64,000 nt of DNA. It comes from G965212025 sp965237985. GTDB taxonomy: Bacteria; Pseudomonadota; Gammaproteobacteria; Poriferisulfidales; Oxydemutatoraceae. The stretch's first letter is position 1, and each line of letters starts with the position of its first letter. Positions 7,022-16,647 of this stretch are shown in pieces. Made by a program: the position numbers and the translations under genes. The notes beneath the pieces were generated by a model. That model saw nothing but the letters and a program-made list of their open reading frames with translations. It was not told the origin of the DNA and searched no databases. The stretch lies in NCBI GenBank assembly GCA_965237985.1, contig OZ250161.1, forward strand, positions 1,302,001-1,366,000, given 5' to 3'.

Positions 7022-9782
7022 GTGCTTTCAAATAGTAGTTGCGCTCGTGCGCTGTGAAAAAGTTGGTGCGGTGTTTTCTCAGCAGCATGATCTGAATGTA
7101 ATTCAACGGGTCAAGGTAGGGTGCGCGTCTCTGAATAGACAACTTCTGTGCGGGGTAATGCTCCAGCAAACCGCGTTGCTGGCAAACCTTTACGACCAGA
7201 TCCACTGTCTGTTCGTATTCCCTGAAGATCGTGTTGTAAATCAATTCGGCGCTATCTTTTCTAGGGCACAAGGCAGAGTAGTCCTTGGCGATGAACATAT
7301 TGGCTTTGGACAGGGCTACTTGGATATTGTTCAGAAGAGTTTCGAAAAACGGCCATTCCCGGTACAGCTTTTGCAGTTGTTCCAGATTGCCGGGAGCCTG
7401 CTTTATAAAACCCGCCAGAGCGTAGCCGATGCCATACCAGGCTGGCAATGTGTGCCGTGACAGAGACCAGCCAAAAACCCAGGATATTGCTCTTATGGAT
7501 GATTTGGACCGATCCGTCGTCTTTCTGTGTGTCGGTCGCGAACCAATGTGCAGCTCACTGATTTCCGACACCGGGGTAGCTCGATAAAAATAATCAAAAA
7601 GTCCAATTCCCGAGTCCACCAGATCACGATAGGATTTCTCGCCCAAAGTCGCCAAGACCTCCGCAATTTCCAAGTGATCGGCACTGTCTTTCTGGCCTGC
7701 AGGAAGCGCCAGGTGTCTGCTGGCCCTGATCAATCCACAGCTGGCGGTTGTGATTTCGTGCACAGCGGCCTCACAGTTCATATATTTCAAAGAAATGACT
7801 TCGCCCTGCTCAGTCACTTTTATGCTGCCATTAACGGTTCCCGGCGGCTGGGCAATGATGGCTTCCCGGGTCGGCCCGCCACCCCGACCGATGGTTCCAC
7901 CACGTCCGTGAAAAAAACGCAGCTCAATTCCAGATGCCTTGGCCAGGGAAACAATTTTTCGTTGTGACTGGTACAAATTCCACGCCGAGGCCAGGATGCC
8001 ACCATCCTTGCAGGAATCCGAATAGCCCAGCATGACTTCTTGGAGGCTGCCGGACAAGAGCAGCAGTTTTCTGTAGACCGGCTCTTGGAAAAGACGCTTC
8101 AGCACAGCTGGTGCACGTTGTAAATCATCAATAGTCTCAAACAGGGGAGTGGGTGACAGATTGCAGTAGAACTCTCCATTCTCGTTTTTGCCAATCAGCC
8201 CGGCGAATTTAGCAAGCACGAGGACTTCCAGGACGTGGTGTGCCGCATGGGTCATGGAAATCACATAATTGCCAATGATGCGGGAACCGATTTTCTGGTG
8301 CGCGGTTTTCACGACTGAAAATACGCGCACTACCCTTCTGGAAAACAGTTCCAGTTCGGCTGTTTTAAGGGCGGGCAAATCTTCCTGTTCCAGCAAAGCT
8401 ACCAGTAACCGGTACTTCTCGCCATCAGTCAGATTCTGGTAATCGTCATGGATATCCAAATGTGCCAGGACGGAAGCCAAGGCAATCCCGTGTTGTGAGG
8501 ATTCTTCCCTGACATCCAGTCGTGCCAGGTGGAAACCAAAAGTTTCCACCATGCGAATCAGATCCTTCAACTCGCAATCGGCAAGGTCAGCGTCTCCATG
8601 ACCGCGCAAAGAACGGTCCATTATTTTCAGATCATTGAGAAGGCTTTCCTCGTCGGGATACGCAAACCGGCCTTGCGTGCCCGGAAAAGAGAACCTTTTA
8701 TGAATAGAGGTCAGGCGGCATTGCAGGCGGTAGGACATGACGCACAGGCGTCGCCGGTAAGGTTCATTGCCATGCAGTTCCGGGTTGCGGCGAAAGGCGT
8801 GTTTTTCACACGCCACATCGCGCGCGACATGCTCGAGAAATTCGCTGCTGGGCGTTATCAGGGTAATAGCGTGCGTGAAATGATGGGTTAGAAAGTCAAT
8901 ACGTCGGATGTACTCCTGGATGATCTCGACGGCATGCAAAATTGTAGTGCGAGTCGTAACTTGCGGGGTGACGAAGGGATTGCCGTCGCGGTCCCCGCCC
9001 ATCCACGAACCGAACGAAAGGAAACTGGGCACACGCAGATCAGCGTTCGGAAAAACTTCCTGCAAATCTTTTTCCAGTTTCCGGTAAACCATTGGAACGG
9101 CTTCAAAAATAGAACTGCTGTAGTAGTAAAGACCATTGCTCACTTCCGATTCAACTGTCGGTTTTTCGGAACGCACCTCCTCGGTCTTGAACAGCACTTT
9201 GATTTCTTTTTCCAACTCCTGATGAAGACGAGATTTTTCGTGGGTTTCCAGTCTGCCGACATCAAGCTGACGCAAAACCATCAAAATTCGCTGACAAATC
9301 TGCAAGCTGGTCCGCCTCTTGGATTCTGTCGGATGCGCCGTGAAAACAGGGTAGTAGCACAATTTGTCAAGCAAAATCTGCAAACGTTCCGGTGATGCAC
9401 CTCGCTTTTTAAGATAGTTCAACGTGTAAGCGAAACCGCTGTAAGCAGGCGCGTTTTCGATGCGGCTGTTCAATTTGTGGCGGTGCGCGTCCTCTGCCAC
9501 GTTCGCGAGACTAAAAAAAGTCGAGAAGCAACGAATCACCTGATCCAGCAACGCTAAATCCAGAGTTTCCAGGTAGTTGATAATTCTCTGGCGGGTTTTC
9601 CCAGATTCCTGTTTATAAAGACTGATAAAATTTCTACGCAGGACTTCCACTGCCGCGTAAATTGCCGGATTGTTTTCGTGTTTGATAATCACGCCCAGCA
9701 TATCGCCGAGCAGTCTGACGTTGTAGCGAAGTGCACGGTCTTCCTTTTCGGCCGACAAGGAAGTGGATTGTTCAAGGTTCAT
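6972..9782 (-). CDS. ppc: Phosphoenolpyruvate carboxylase
   Basis: Carboxylates PEP to oxaloacetate; in the serine cycle this is the CO2-fixing step that leads to malate. The 936 residues match normal family length. Visible are the catalytic histidine in VFTAHPTESKRR (H150), FGSWMGGDRDGNP, MLGYSDSCKDGG, the glycine-rich FHGRGGTIGRGGGP loop and the invariant C-terminal GMRNTG. The ATG at 9782 starts MNLEQSTSL with only a weak purine-rich ribosome site. The tail of this gene is present three times because of the 262-bp tandem duplication; only the first copy is attached to the gene. It faces pgi divergently across a short spacer. Confidence 0.97.
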   Translation of the reverse strand: MNLEQSTSLSAEKEDRALRYNVRLLGDMLGVIIKHENNPAIYAAVEVLRRNFISLYKQESGKTRQRIINYLETLDLALLDQVIRCFSTFFSLANVAEDAHRHKLNSRIENAPAYSGFAYTLNYLKKRGASPERLQILLDKLCYYPVFTAHPTESKRRTSLQICQRILMVLRQLDVGRLETHEKSRLHQELEKEIKVLFKTEEVRSEKPTVESEVSNGLYYYSSSIFEAVPMVYRKLEKDLQEVFPNADLRVPSFLSFGSWMGGDRDGNPFVTPQVTTRTTILHAVEIIQEYIRRIDFLTHHFTHAITLITPSSEFLEHVARDVACEKHAFRRNPELHGNEPYRRRLCVMSYRLQCRLTSIHKRFSFPGTQGRFAYPDEESLLNDLKIMDRSLRGHGDADLADCELKDLIRMVETFGFHLARLDVREESSQHGIALASVLAHLDIHDDYQNLTDGEKYRLLVALLEQEDLPALKTAELELFSRRVVRVFSVVKTAHQKIGSRIIGNYVISMTHAAHHVLEVLVLAKFAGLIGKNENGEFYCNLSPTPLFETIDDLQRAPAVLKRLFQEPVYRKLLLLSGSLQEVMLGYSDSCKDGGILASAWNLYQSQRKIVSLAKASGIELRFFHGRGGTIGRGGGPTREAIIAQPPGTVNGSIKVTEQGEVISLKYMNCEAAVHEITTASCGLIRASRHLALPAGQKDSADHLEIAEVLATLGEKSYRDLVDSGIGLFDYFYRATPVSEISELHIGSRPTHRKTTDRSKSSIRAISWVFGWSLSRHTLPAWYGIGYALAGFIKQAPGNLEQLQKLYREWPFFETLLNNIQVALSKANMFIAKDYSALCPRKDSAELIYNTIFREYEQTVDLVVKVCQQRGLLEHYPAQKLSIQRRAPYLDPLNYIQIMLLRKHRTNFFTAHERNYYLKALLRTINGIALGMRNTG

Positions 9783-10069
9783 GGTTTCTTTTTTGTTACT
9801 TAAGCTGCCACGCAGGCAGGAGATTTTCAGTCACGAGACAGGGAAACGTTTTTATACTGTTTCGGGAACACACACAAAGACTTCCCTTGCCAAGGGAAAA
9901 CAACAAACAGTCTGCAATCCTGCGCGAAGCATTGATTGTAGCAAAACATCAGGTGCCGGATGCTGGAGGGGGATTTTTTCCGGATGACCGGAACAAAACG
10001 CTACAATGCACGCTCGTGCCCGGTCTGGATGAAGAGATGGGCGCACCGGGGCAAAAGTGTTTTGAACCA

Positions 10070-11641
10070 ATGATCTCCCAGTCCACGCTTTGGAAAAAGT
10101 TGCTTGCTCATGCAGAAAAACTGGCGGATATCCAGTTGCGCGAGCTGTTTGCCAAGGAAAAAAATCGCCATGCCCGACATGTCATCGAACTGGATGGGCT
10201 ACTGCTGGATTTCTCAAAAAACCTTTTCACTGCTGAAACACTTGGCTTGCTTGCAGCACTGGCGAAGGCCTCGAATTTGTTCACATGGCGGGATCGTTTT
10301 TTCTCTGGGGGGATGGTCAACAAGAGTGAAGAAAAGGCGGCGCTTCATGCCGCAATGCGTGATGACGGCACCGGCCCGGCGGCAGCAGCAGGAATAAGCG
10401 AGAAGGCCCGCCATCAAGTACGCCGAATGCTGGAAACCAGTTCCGCTGTTCGTCAACAGGAACAGACTGGTTTCAATGGACGGTGTTTTTCAGACATCGT
10501 AAACATTGGTGTGGGTGGGTCTCATCTGGGTGTTGCAATGGCGTGTGTCGCACTCCAGCCCTTCGCCGGCAAGAACCTGAAAATACATTTTCTGGCAACG
10601 CTGGACACCCGCGCCCGCAATGCTTTGTTTTCCACGCTGAACCCTGAGCGCACACTATTCATCGTAACTTCAAAAAGTTTTGCCACCCGGGAAACGCTGA
10701 TGATTGCAAACCATGCCAAAGCTTTGCTCTGCGAACATTTTGGCAGCACGCAGGCTTGGCAAAAACATTTTTTGGCAGTCACTGCCCGGCGGGATCGAGC
10801 CATACATTTTGGCATCCCTGCTGAATCCTGCCTGGAAATATGGGACACCATCGGGGGGCGTTTTTCCATTTGGTCCGCCGCCGGGCTGGCAGTGGCCATA
10901 CAAATCGGGGCTAGGCACTATGCACAAATGCAGGAAGGCGCGCGCCTGATGGATCGGCACTTTGCCAGTACTCCTCTGCTTCAAAACATGCCTGTGATTC
11001 TGGCACTGCTGGGAATTTTGAATGAAAACTTTCTCGGACTGCGCGGGCATGCTGTCCTGGCATATGAACCGGCACTGGCCATGTTTCCTGATTTTCTGCA
11101 GCAGTTGCACATGGAAAGCAATGGCAAGGAAGTGAACCACGATGGGAACAATGTCGACTATGCGACTTCACCGGCAGTGTGGGGCGCAGACGGAATTACT
11201 GTTCAGCACAGTTACGGCCAGATTTTACACCAAGGGCCGCAGGCAACCCCGGTTGACTTCATATGTGCAGCGTGCCCCCAGGAAAAAGATCCGGATAGTA
11301 CGTTTCTTGCAGCAAACTGTTTTGCACAGTCATACGCACTCATGTCTGGCAGATCTGGCGCCGATCCCGCACGGAACAATCCCGGCAATCGGCCCAGCAA
11401 CACCATCATGCTGAAGCAATTGACGCCAAAGACTCTGGGCATGCTGATTGCCCTTTACGAACACAAGGTCTTTACGCAATCCGTGATTTGGCAAATCAAT
11501 CCCTTTGACCAGTGGGGTGTGGAACTTGGCAAGGAAATAACCGACAGGGTGTTGCAAAAAATGGCCGGAACCAATGTGCCGGAGTTTGACGATTCCACTA
11601 ACGGACTCCTGAACCGGTATCGCAACTGGAAAGACTGCTGA
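10070..11641 (+). CDS. pgi: Glucose-6-phosphate isomerase
   Basis: Interconverts glucose-6-phosphate and fructose-6-phosphate in the cytosol. Family marks are NIGVGGSHLG, TSKSFATRETL, the base glutamate in HMESNGKEV, the ring-opening histidine in VQHSYGQILHQG and the C-terminal FDQWGVELGK with the catalytic lysine. The frame is open far upstream to 9731, overlapping ppc. The ATG at 10070 (MISQSTLWKK) is preferred because it aligns with the normal N-terminus and gives 523 residues against about 550 in enteric enzymes. Divergent from ppc. Immediately downstream lies the 59-bp repeat array. Confidence 0.93.
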   Translation: MISQSTLWKKLLAHAEKLADIQLRELFAKEKNRHARHVIELDGLLLDFSKNLFTAETLGLLAALAKASNLFTWRDRFFSGGMVNKSEEKAALHAAMRDDGTGPAAAAGISEKARHQVRRMLETSSAVRQQEQTGFNGRCFSDIVNIGVGGSHLGVAMACVALQPFAGKNLKIHFLATLDTRARNALFSTLNPERTLFIVTSKSFATRETLMIANHAKALLCEHFGSTQAWQKHFLAVTARRDRAIHFGIPAESCLEIWDTIGGRFSIWSAAGLAVAIQIGARHYAQMQEGARLMDRHFASTPLLQNMPVILALLGILNENFLGLRGHAVLAYEPALAMFPDFLQQLHMESNGKEVNHDGNNVDYATSPAVWGADGITVQHSYGQILHQGPQATPVDFICAACPQEKDPDSTFLAANCFAQSYALMSGRSGADPARNNPGNRPSNTIMLKQLTPKTLGMLIALYEHKVFTQSVIWQINPFDQWGVELGKEITDRVLQKMAGTNVPEFDDSTNGLLNRYRNWKDC

Positions 11642-11920
11642 AAAAACGGCCACGAGAACATCAGCATCCGCCAGCAAGCCAGTACCAGAACACAGGGAAG
11701 GAACAGCTCGCACCCGGATGTTCTCTTGGCGAGAATGCATCGCCGCCGATTGTTGGTTTCGGGTCCTTCCAAGCACGGAATACACTTCTCAGCGAAACAG
11801 CGAACCAGAAATGAAACTCAGGAACAGGGGTGCTGGATGGCGTTTCCCGCTCCTTGGATGACATGGTTTGAAATGGTTCAACATAAACGGAACCCCGGTT
11901 CTTCCATTCTTTGAGGAAAA

Positions 11921-12995
11921 CTGCCCGGATGTGACGAACGATCTGCTCCTGGACGGCGGGGGGAGTGTCCAATTCCGAACTGCCCGGATGTCACTAATTC
12001 CGACGGATGTGACGAACGATCTGCTCCTGGACGGCAGGGAGACGATCTGCTCCTGAACAGCGGGGGGGTCACTAATTCCGAACTGCCCGGATGTGACGAA
12101 CGATCTGCTCCTGGATGGCAGGGAGAGTGTCCAATTCCGAACGATCTGCCCGGGTCTGATTCCGAACCACCCAAATGCGACGGGCGATCTGCTCCTGAAC
12201 AGCGGGGGGCGTCACTAATTCCGAACTGCCCGGATGTGACGAACGATCTGCTCCTGGACGGCAGGGAGAGTGTCCAATTCCGAACTGCCCGGATGTGACG
12301 GGCGATCTGCTCCTGAACGGCGGGGCGGGGTGTCCAATTCCGAACTGCCCGGATGTGACGAACGATCTGCTCCTGAACGAATTCCGAACCGATGTGACGA
12401 ACGATCTGCTCCTGAACGGCGGGGGGGCGTGTCCTCCGAATTCCGAACCACCCAAATGCGACGGACGATCTGCTCCTGAACAGCGGGGGGCGTCACTAAT
12501 TCCGAACCGCCCGGATGTGACGAACGATCTGCTCCTGGATGGCGGGGGGGCGGGGGTCAATTCCGAACTGCCCGGATGCGACGGACGATCTGCTCCTGAA
12601 CAGATCTGCTCCTGAATGGCGGGGGGGCGGGTCGGGGGGCGTCTCCTGAATTCCGAACTGCCCGGATGTGACGAACGATCTGCTCCTGGACGGCAGGGAG
12701 AGTGTCCAATTCCGAACTGCCCGGATGTGACGAACGATCTGCTCCTGAGAGTGTCCAATTCCGACGGCAGGGAGAGTGTCCAATTCCGAACTGCCCGGAT
12801 GTGACGAACGATCTGCTCCTGGACGGCAGGGAGAGTGTCCAATTCCGAACTGCCCGGATGTGACGAACGATCTGCTCCTGGACGGCAGGGAGAGTGTCCA
12901 ATTCCGAACTGCCCGGATGTGACGAACGATCTGCTCCTGGACGGCAGGGAGAGTGTCCAATTCCGAACCGCCCGGATGCGACGGGCGATCTGCTA
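11921..12995. repeat. Array of about 18 copies of a 59-bp repeat
   Basis: A tandem array fills most of the pgi-sgaA spacer. The unit contains CTGCCCGGATGTGACGAA, then CGATCTGCTCCTGGACGGC, then a GTCCAATTCCGAA segment. The last four or five units (about 12780-12960) are almost identical at exactly 59 bp. Units toward pgi carry substitutions (GACGG or GCGGG variants, G-runs of 6 to 8) and internal deletions. Because 59 is not a multiple of 3, no frame is kept from unit to unit, so it is not coding. Units are contiguous, without unique spacers. DNA between pgi and the array (11642-11920) shows nothing recognisable. Confidence 0.95.
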
Positions 12996-13155
12996 CAGTG
13001 TTTTTAGAAACCGGCGAATCCTGTTCCTGTGTGCCGGCCTGAAAATCAGCCGTTGTTCCCGGCTGCAGGTAGAAAAAACTGCTTGACACGGATCCTGCCT
13101 GAACATGACTTTTTTGCCGTTTTTTTCTTTTGGGATGCAAGGTCGGGACGGCGGG

Positions 13156-13184
13156 TTGGAAAAAAAGCATCACTGCTGCATAAT
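13156..13184 (+). promoter_or_regulatory. Probable sigma70 promoter of the serine-cycle operon
   Basis: TTGGAA (13156-13161) and CATAAT (13179-13184) are separated by 17 bases. They match the consensus at 4 of 6 and 5 of 6 positions, about 80 bases before the sgaA start. The sgaA ribosome site is GAGGA, 8 to 9 bases before its ATG. A consensus TTGACA at 13083 lacks a good partner. Confidence 0.5.
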
Positions 13185-13265
13185 CTCATACGCCCTTCTG
13201 GTGATGCGTTGCCTTAGGGTAACAATGTCGTCGCGTTTTCGCGCATTCTAATGAGGATATAAAAG

Positions 13266-14519
13266 ATGCCAGGGAAAAATTTCCTGTATGTCCCGGGACC
13301 TACAAATTTGCCAGCTTCTGTGTACAACGCCATGAATGTGCCCCAGGAAGATCACAGACGGCCTGACTTTCACAAGTTTACCAAGCCGTTGTTTGCTGAT
13401 TTGAAAAAAATTTTCCTATCAACGAAAGGGCAAACTTTTATTTTTCCAGCAACCGGTACCGGTAGTTGGGAAGTCGCGTTAAGCAACACCTTGTCTCCGG
13501 GAGATAAAGTGCTTGCGGCGAGCTTTGGTGTTTTCAGCCACCTTTGGATAGATATGGCACAGCGGCTGGGACTCGATGTCGAAGTGTTTGATATGGAGTG
13601 GGGGGAAGGGTTCCCCCTGAAACAATTGCGCACCCGGTTGCACGCCGATCAGAAACACGAAATCAAATGCGTCATGGTGTGCCAGAACGAAACAACCACG
13701 GGCGTAACCAGTGATGTACCTGGTGTTCGCAAAGTACTTGATGAGGAATCGCATCCTGCCATGTTGCATGTGGACGGGGTCAGCTCGATAGCCAGCATTG
13801 ATTTCAAAATGGATGACTGGAATGTGGATGTTGGGCTTACCGGTTCGCAAAAAGGCATGATGTTGCCTGCCGGTCTGGCATTGGTCTGTATGAGCAAGAA
13901 GGCTTTGAAAGCTTCTCGCAAAGCTCAGTGTGCCCGGTGCTTTTTTGACATCAGTGACCATGCCAAAATGAATAAAGACGGCCTTTTCCCCTACACCCCA
14001 TCCATACCTCTGCTGTACGGTCTGCGCCACACGATCGATCTGCTTTTGCAGGAAGGACTGAAAAATGTGTTCAAGCGCCACCACCGTCTCGCTGAGGGCG
14101 TACGGGCAGCAGTGAAAGCATGGAAACTGACCCTGGTGGCAAAACGTCCGGAACTGGAATCAGATACGGTCACTGCCATCGTGGTACCCAAGTCCCTCGA
14201 CGCGCGGGATGTCATCAAAATTGCGTATGACCGCTACAACCTCTCCCTTGGTGCCGGATTGGACAGACTGACAGGGAGAGTATTTCGCATCGGCCACTTG
14301 GGCGACCATAATGAGTTGTCCATATTGGTGGCCCTGGCAGGAACAGAAATGGCTCTGCACGATGCTGGATACAAGTCGCTCAAGCTGGGGTCGGGAGTGG
14401 CAGCCGCCCAGAAGTATTTTTGTGCTACCGCGGGACCGAATAGGAAAAGACTTTCTTCCAGATCCCCTGGCACAAAAAAGCCCAAAGCTCGGAAACGAAA
14501 ACAAAGTAGCGACAAATGA
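13266..14519 (+). CDS. sgaA: Serine--glyoxylate aminotransferase
   Basis: PLP enzyme of the serine cycle: serine plus glyoxylate gives hydroxypyruvate plus glycine. The 417-residue protein begins with the family YVPGPTNLP. It has the phosphate-binding ATGTGSWE (about 62-69), D170 in HVDGVSS contacting the PLP ring nitrogen, and the Schiff-base lysine K196 in TGSQKGMM. The C-terminal 30 residues form a basic tail rich in K, R, S and P that is longer than in most relatives. The stop overlaps the mclA start by 4 bases (ATGA). First gene of the cluster sgaA-mclA-mtkA-mtkB-hprA. Confidence 0.93.
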   Translation: MPGKNFLYVPGPTNLPASVYNAMNVPQEDHRRPDFHKFTKPLFADLKKIFLSTKGQTFIFPATGTGSWEVALSNTLSPGDKVLAASFGVFSHLWIDMAQRLGLDVEVFDMEWGEGFPLKQLRTRLHADQKHEIKCVMVCQNETTTGVTSDVPGVRKVLDEESHPAMLHVDGVSSIASIDFKMDDWNVDVGLTGSQKGMMLPAGLALVCMSKKALKASRKAQCARCFFDISDHAKMNKDGLFPYTPSIPLLYGLRHTIDLLLQEGLKNVFKRHHRLAEGVRAAVKAWKLTLVAKRPELESDTVTAIVVPKSLDARDVIKIAYDRYNLSLGAGLDRLTGRVFRIGHLGDHNELSILVALAGTEMALHDAGYKSLKLGSGVAAAQKYFCATAGPNRKRLSSRSPGTKKPKARKRKQSSDK

Positions 14520-15463
14520 GCCATACGCAATACAAAGCAAAAGCGAGGCGGCTGCAACGTAGTGAACTTGCGGTGCCTGGTTCCAACCCCAGGATGATTG
14601 AAAAAGCGCTTGAGTCGAATGCTGACTACGTGTTTCTGGACTTGGAAGATGCTGTCACTCCTGCAGACAAAATCCCGGCCCGGAAAAATGTCATAGAAGC
14701 CTTGCAGAATTATGACTGGCACGGCCACGGGAAGACTATTTCGGTGCGCATCAATGGTTTGGATACGCACTACATGTACCGAGACGTGGTTGAAGTTGTT
14801 GAACAGGGAGGAGAGCAACTGGATACGATTCTCGTGCCCAAGGTCGGTGTTGTGGCCGACATTTACATGGTGGATGCCATGCTCAGTCAGATCGAGACCG
14901 CCAAAACCTTTACTCACCGTATTGGCATCGAGGCCTTGATCGAGACGGCACTGGGTATGGCAAACGTAGAAGCAATCGCCGCCCAATCCGGCCCCAGGCT
15001 TGAAGCATTGCATTTTGGCGTTGCAGATTATGCTGCCAGTAACCGCGCACGGACTATAAATATCGGCGGGCTGAACCCGGATTATCCCGGCGACCAATGG
15101 CATGCGGCATTGAGCAGAATGACAGTCGCATGCCGTGCTTATGGTCTGCGCCCCATTGATGGCCCCTACGGAGACTTCAAAGACGATGAGGGATACCTTT
15201 TGGCGGCACGCCGGGCAGCTGCTTTGGGAATCGAAGGAAAATGGGCAATTCATCCCAGACAGGTCGGTCTGGCCAACACGGTTTTTTCTCCTCCCACAGC
15301 GGAAGTGGAAAAAGCAATGCGCATTCTGGATGAACTGGACAAGGCAGCGAAAGCCGGTCTCGGTGCAGCATCTCTGGACGGCAAAATGATTGATGCCGCT
15401 TCGGCACGAATGGCCGAAAACATCGTGGCGTGTGCGGAAATGGTCAACAAGAAAGGGGCTTGA
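14516..15463 (+). CDS. mclA: Malyl-CoA lyase (HpcH/HpaI-citrate lyase family)
   Basis: Cleaves malyl-CoA to acetyl-CoA and glyoxylate, closing the serine cycle; the magnesium-dependent TIM-barrel enzyme acts in the cytosol. In 315 residues the motifs are VPGSNPRMIEKAL, YVFLDLEDAV (metal and CoA region, about 39-47), ISVRINGLDT with the catalytic arginine, and IEALIETALGM with a metal-binding glutamate. Placement directly before the malate--CoA ligase genes, whose product is its substrate, supports this reading over citrate lyase beta. Translationally coupled to sgaA; 4 bases separate it from mtkA. Confidence 0.92.
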   Translation: MSHTQYKAKARRLQRSELAVPGSNPRMIEKALESNADYVFLDLEDAVTPADKIPARKNVIEALQNYDWHGHGKTISVRINGLDTHYMYRDVVEVVEQGGEQLDTILVPKVGVVADIYMVDAMLSQIETAKTFTHRIGIEALIETALGMANVEAIAAQSGPRLEALHFGVADYAASNRARTINIGGLNPDYPGDQWHAALSRMTVACRAYGLRPIDGPYGDFKDDEGYLLAARRAAALGIEGKWAIHPRQVGLANTVFSPPTAEVEKAMRILDELDKAAKAGLGAASLDGKMIDAASARMAENIVACAEMVNKKGA

Positions 15464-15467
15464 GAAA

Positions 15468-16637
15468 ATGGATATCCACGAATATCAGGCAAAAGAAATA
15501 CTGCGCCGCAGCGGCGTTATTGTTCCTGGCGGCGCGCTTGCGTACAGTCCACAACAGGCAGTAAACATTTACCGAAATTTGCCGGCTGACAGTTGCATGG
15601 TCAAGGCGCAGATCCATTCCGGTGCACGTGGCAAGGCGGGCGGAGTGAAGCTGTGCCGCAAAGAAGAGGAAGTAAGTGTATTTTGTCAAAATATTTTCGG
15701 AAGTACCCTCGTTACCAAACAAACAGGCCCACAGGGAAAGAAAGTTGAAAAAGTGTATGTAGAAGAAACAACGGAAATCAAACGGGAAATTTTTTTCGCT
15801 TTGCTGATTGACCGCGCCAGCGAACGTGTTATTGCCATAGCTTCTGCACAGGGCGGCATGGAAATTGAGCAACTGGCGAAAGAAGCGCAGGAAAGCATAT
15901 TGCGCGTGTCCATAGACCCGGCAGTCCGAATGCAGCCGTTCCAGGCTCGGGAACTGGCTTTTGGCCTGGGACTCACCGGCGGCCCCTTGCTGAAATATGC
16001 CGCAAACACTTTTCTGGGGTGCTATGACATTTTGCTGGAACTGGATGCCGAGCTTGTCGAAATCAATCCTCTGGTCATTACCAACGACGACCGACTGGTT
16101 GCCTTGGATGCGAAAGTGAGCTTTGACGACAATGCGCTGTTTCGGCATCCTAACGTGGTGGAAATGCGTGACAAATCGCAGGAGGATCAAAGGGAGACTC
16201 GTGCTTCTGATCACGATTTAAGCTACGTGGGACTGGATGGAAATATCGGTTGCATGATCAACGGTGCCGGCCTTGCCATGGCAACCATGGACATGATCAA
16301 GTTCGCTGGTGGTGAGCCGGCGAACTTTCTTGATATTGGTGGCGGTGCATCGCCGGAACGCGTGGCAAAAGCTTTCGAGCTAGTCCTTGAAGACAAGGGA
16401 GTCAAAGCGATGCTGGTGAATATTTATGCTGGCATCAATCGTTGTGACTGGATAGCAGAAGGGATTATCAAAGCTTTGAAGATCATAAAAATCGACGTGC
16501 CCCTCGTGGTCAGGCTGTCTGGGACAAACGTGGATATTGGCCGGCAAATGATTGCCGACAGCGAACACAGCATTATTTCTGTAAAAACCATTGGCGAAGC
16601 GGCGGAACGCGCCGTACAGGCTGCGAACCTTTCCTGA
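15468..16637 (+). CDS. mtkA: Malate--CoA ligase, beta subunit
   Basis: ATP-grasp subunit of malate thiokinase, a relative of succinyl-CoA synthetase SucC; with MtkB it makes malyl-CoA from malate, CoA and ATP. The ATG at 15468 begins with the family start MDIHEYQAKEILRRSGV. The frame is open further upstream but runs inside mclA. 389 residues. The ATP-grasp region includes VKAQIHSGARGKAGG, the metal-site region includes LVEINPLVI, and near the C-terminus GLDGNIGCMINGAGLAM and DIGGGAS are conserved. By sequence alone it could be SucC; the flanking mclA, sgaA and hprA identify the malate enzyme. Confidence 0.9.
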   Translation: MDIHEYQAKEILRRSGVIVPGGALAYSPQQAVNIYRNLPADSCMVKAQIHSGARGKAGGVKLCRKEEEVSVFCQNIFGSTLVTKQTGPQGKKVEKVYVEETTEIKREIFFALLIDRASERVIAIASAQGGMEIEQLAKEAQESILRVSIDPAVRMQPFQARELAFGLGLTGGPLLKYAANTFLGCYDILLELDAELVEINPLVITNDDRLVALDAKVSFDDNALFRHPNVVEMRDKSQEDQRETRASDHDLSYVGLDGNIGCMINGAGLAMATMDMIKFAGGEPANFLDIGGGASPERVAKAFELVLEDKGVKAMLVNIYAGINRCDWIAEGIIKALKIIKIDVPLVVRLSGTNVDIGRQMIADSEHSIISVKTIGEAAERAVQAANLS

Positions 16638-16647
16638 CAGGATAACA

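Noticed and set aside
9731..10069. Upstream extension of pgi
   Set aside because: Would add 113 residues with no counterpart in the family and overlap ppc; the N-terminus beginning at 10070 fits.
11921..12995. 59-bp array as a CRISPR array
   Set aside because: Units are contiguous and vary by drift; there are no unique spacers between conserved repeats and no cas genes in the window.
11921..12995. 59-bp units as integron attC sites (59-base elements)
   Set aside because: No cassettes lie between units, no integrase gene is present, and the conserved core sites with imperfect palindromes are not seen.
14234..15253. 339-codon minus-strand frame
   Set aside because: Lies antisense to sgaA and mclA with no recognisable protein features.
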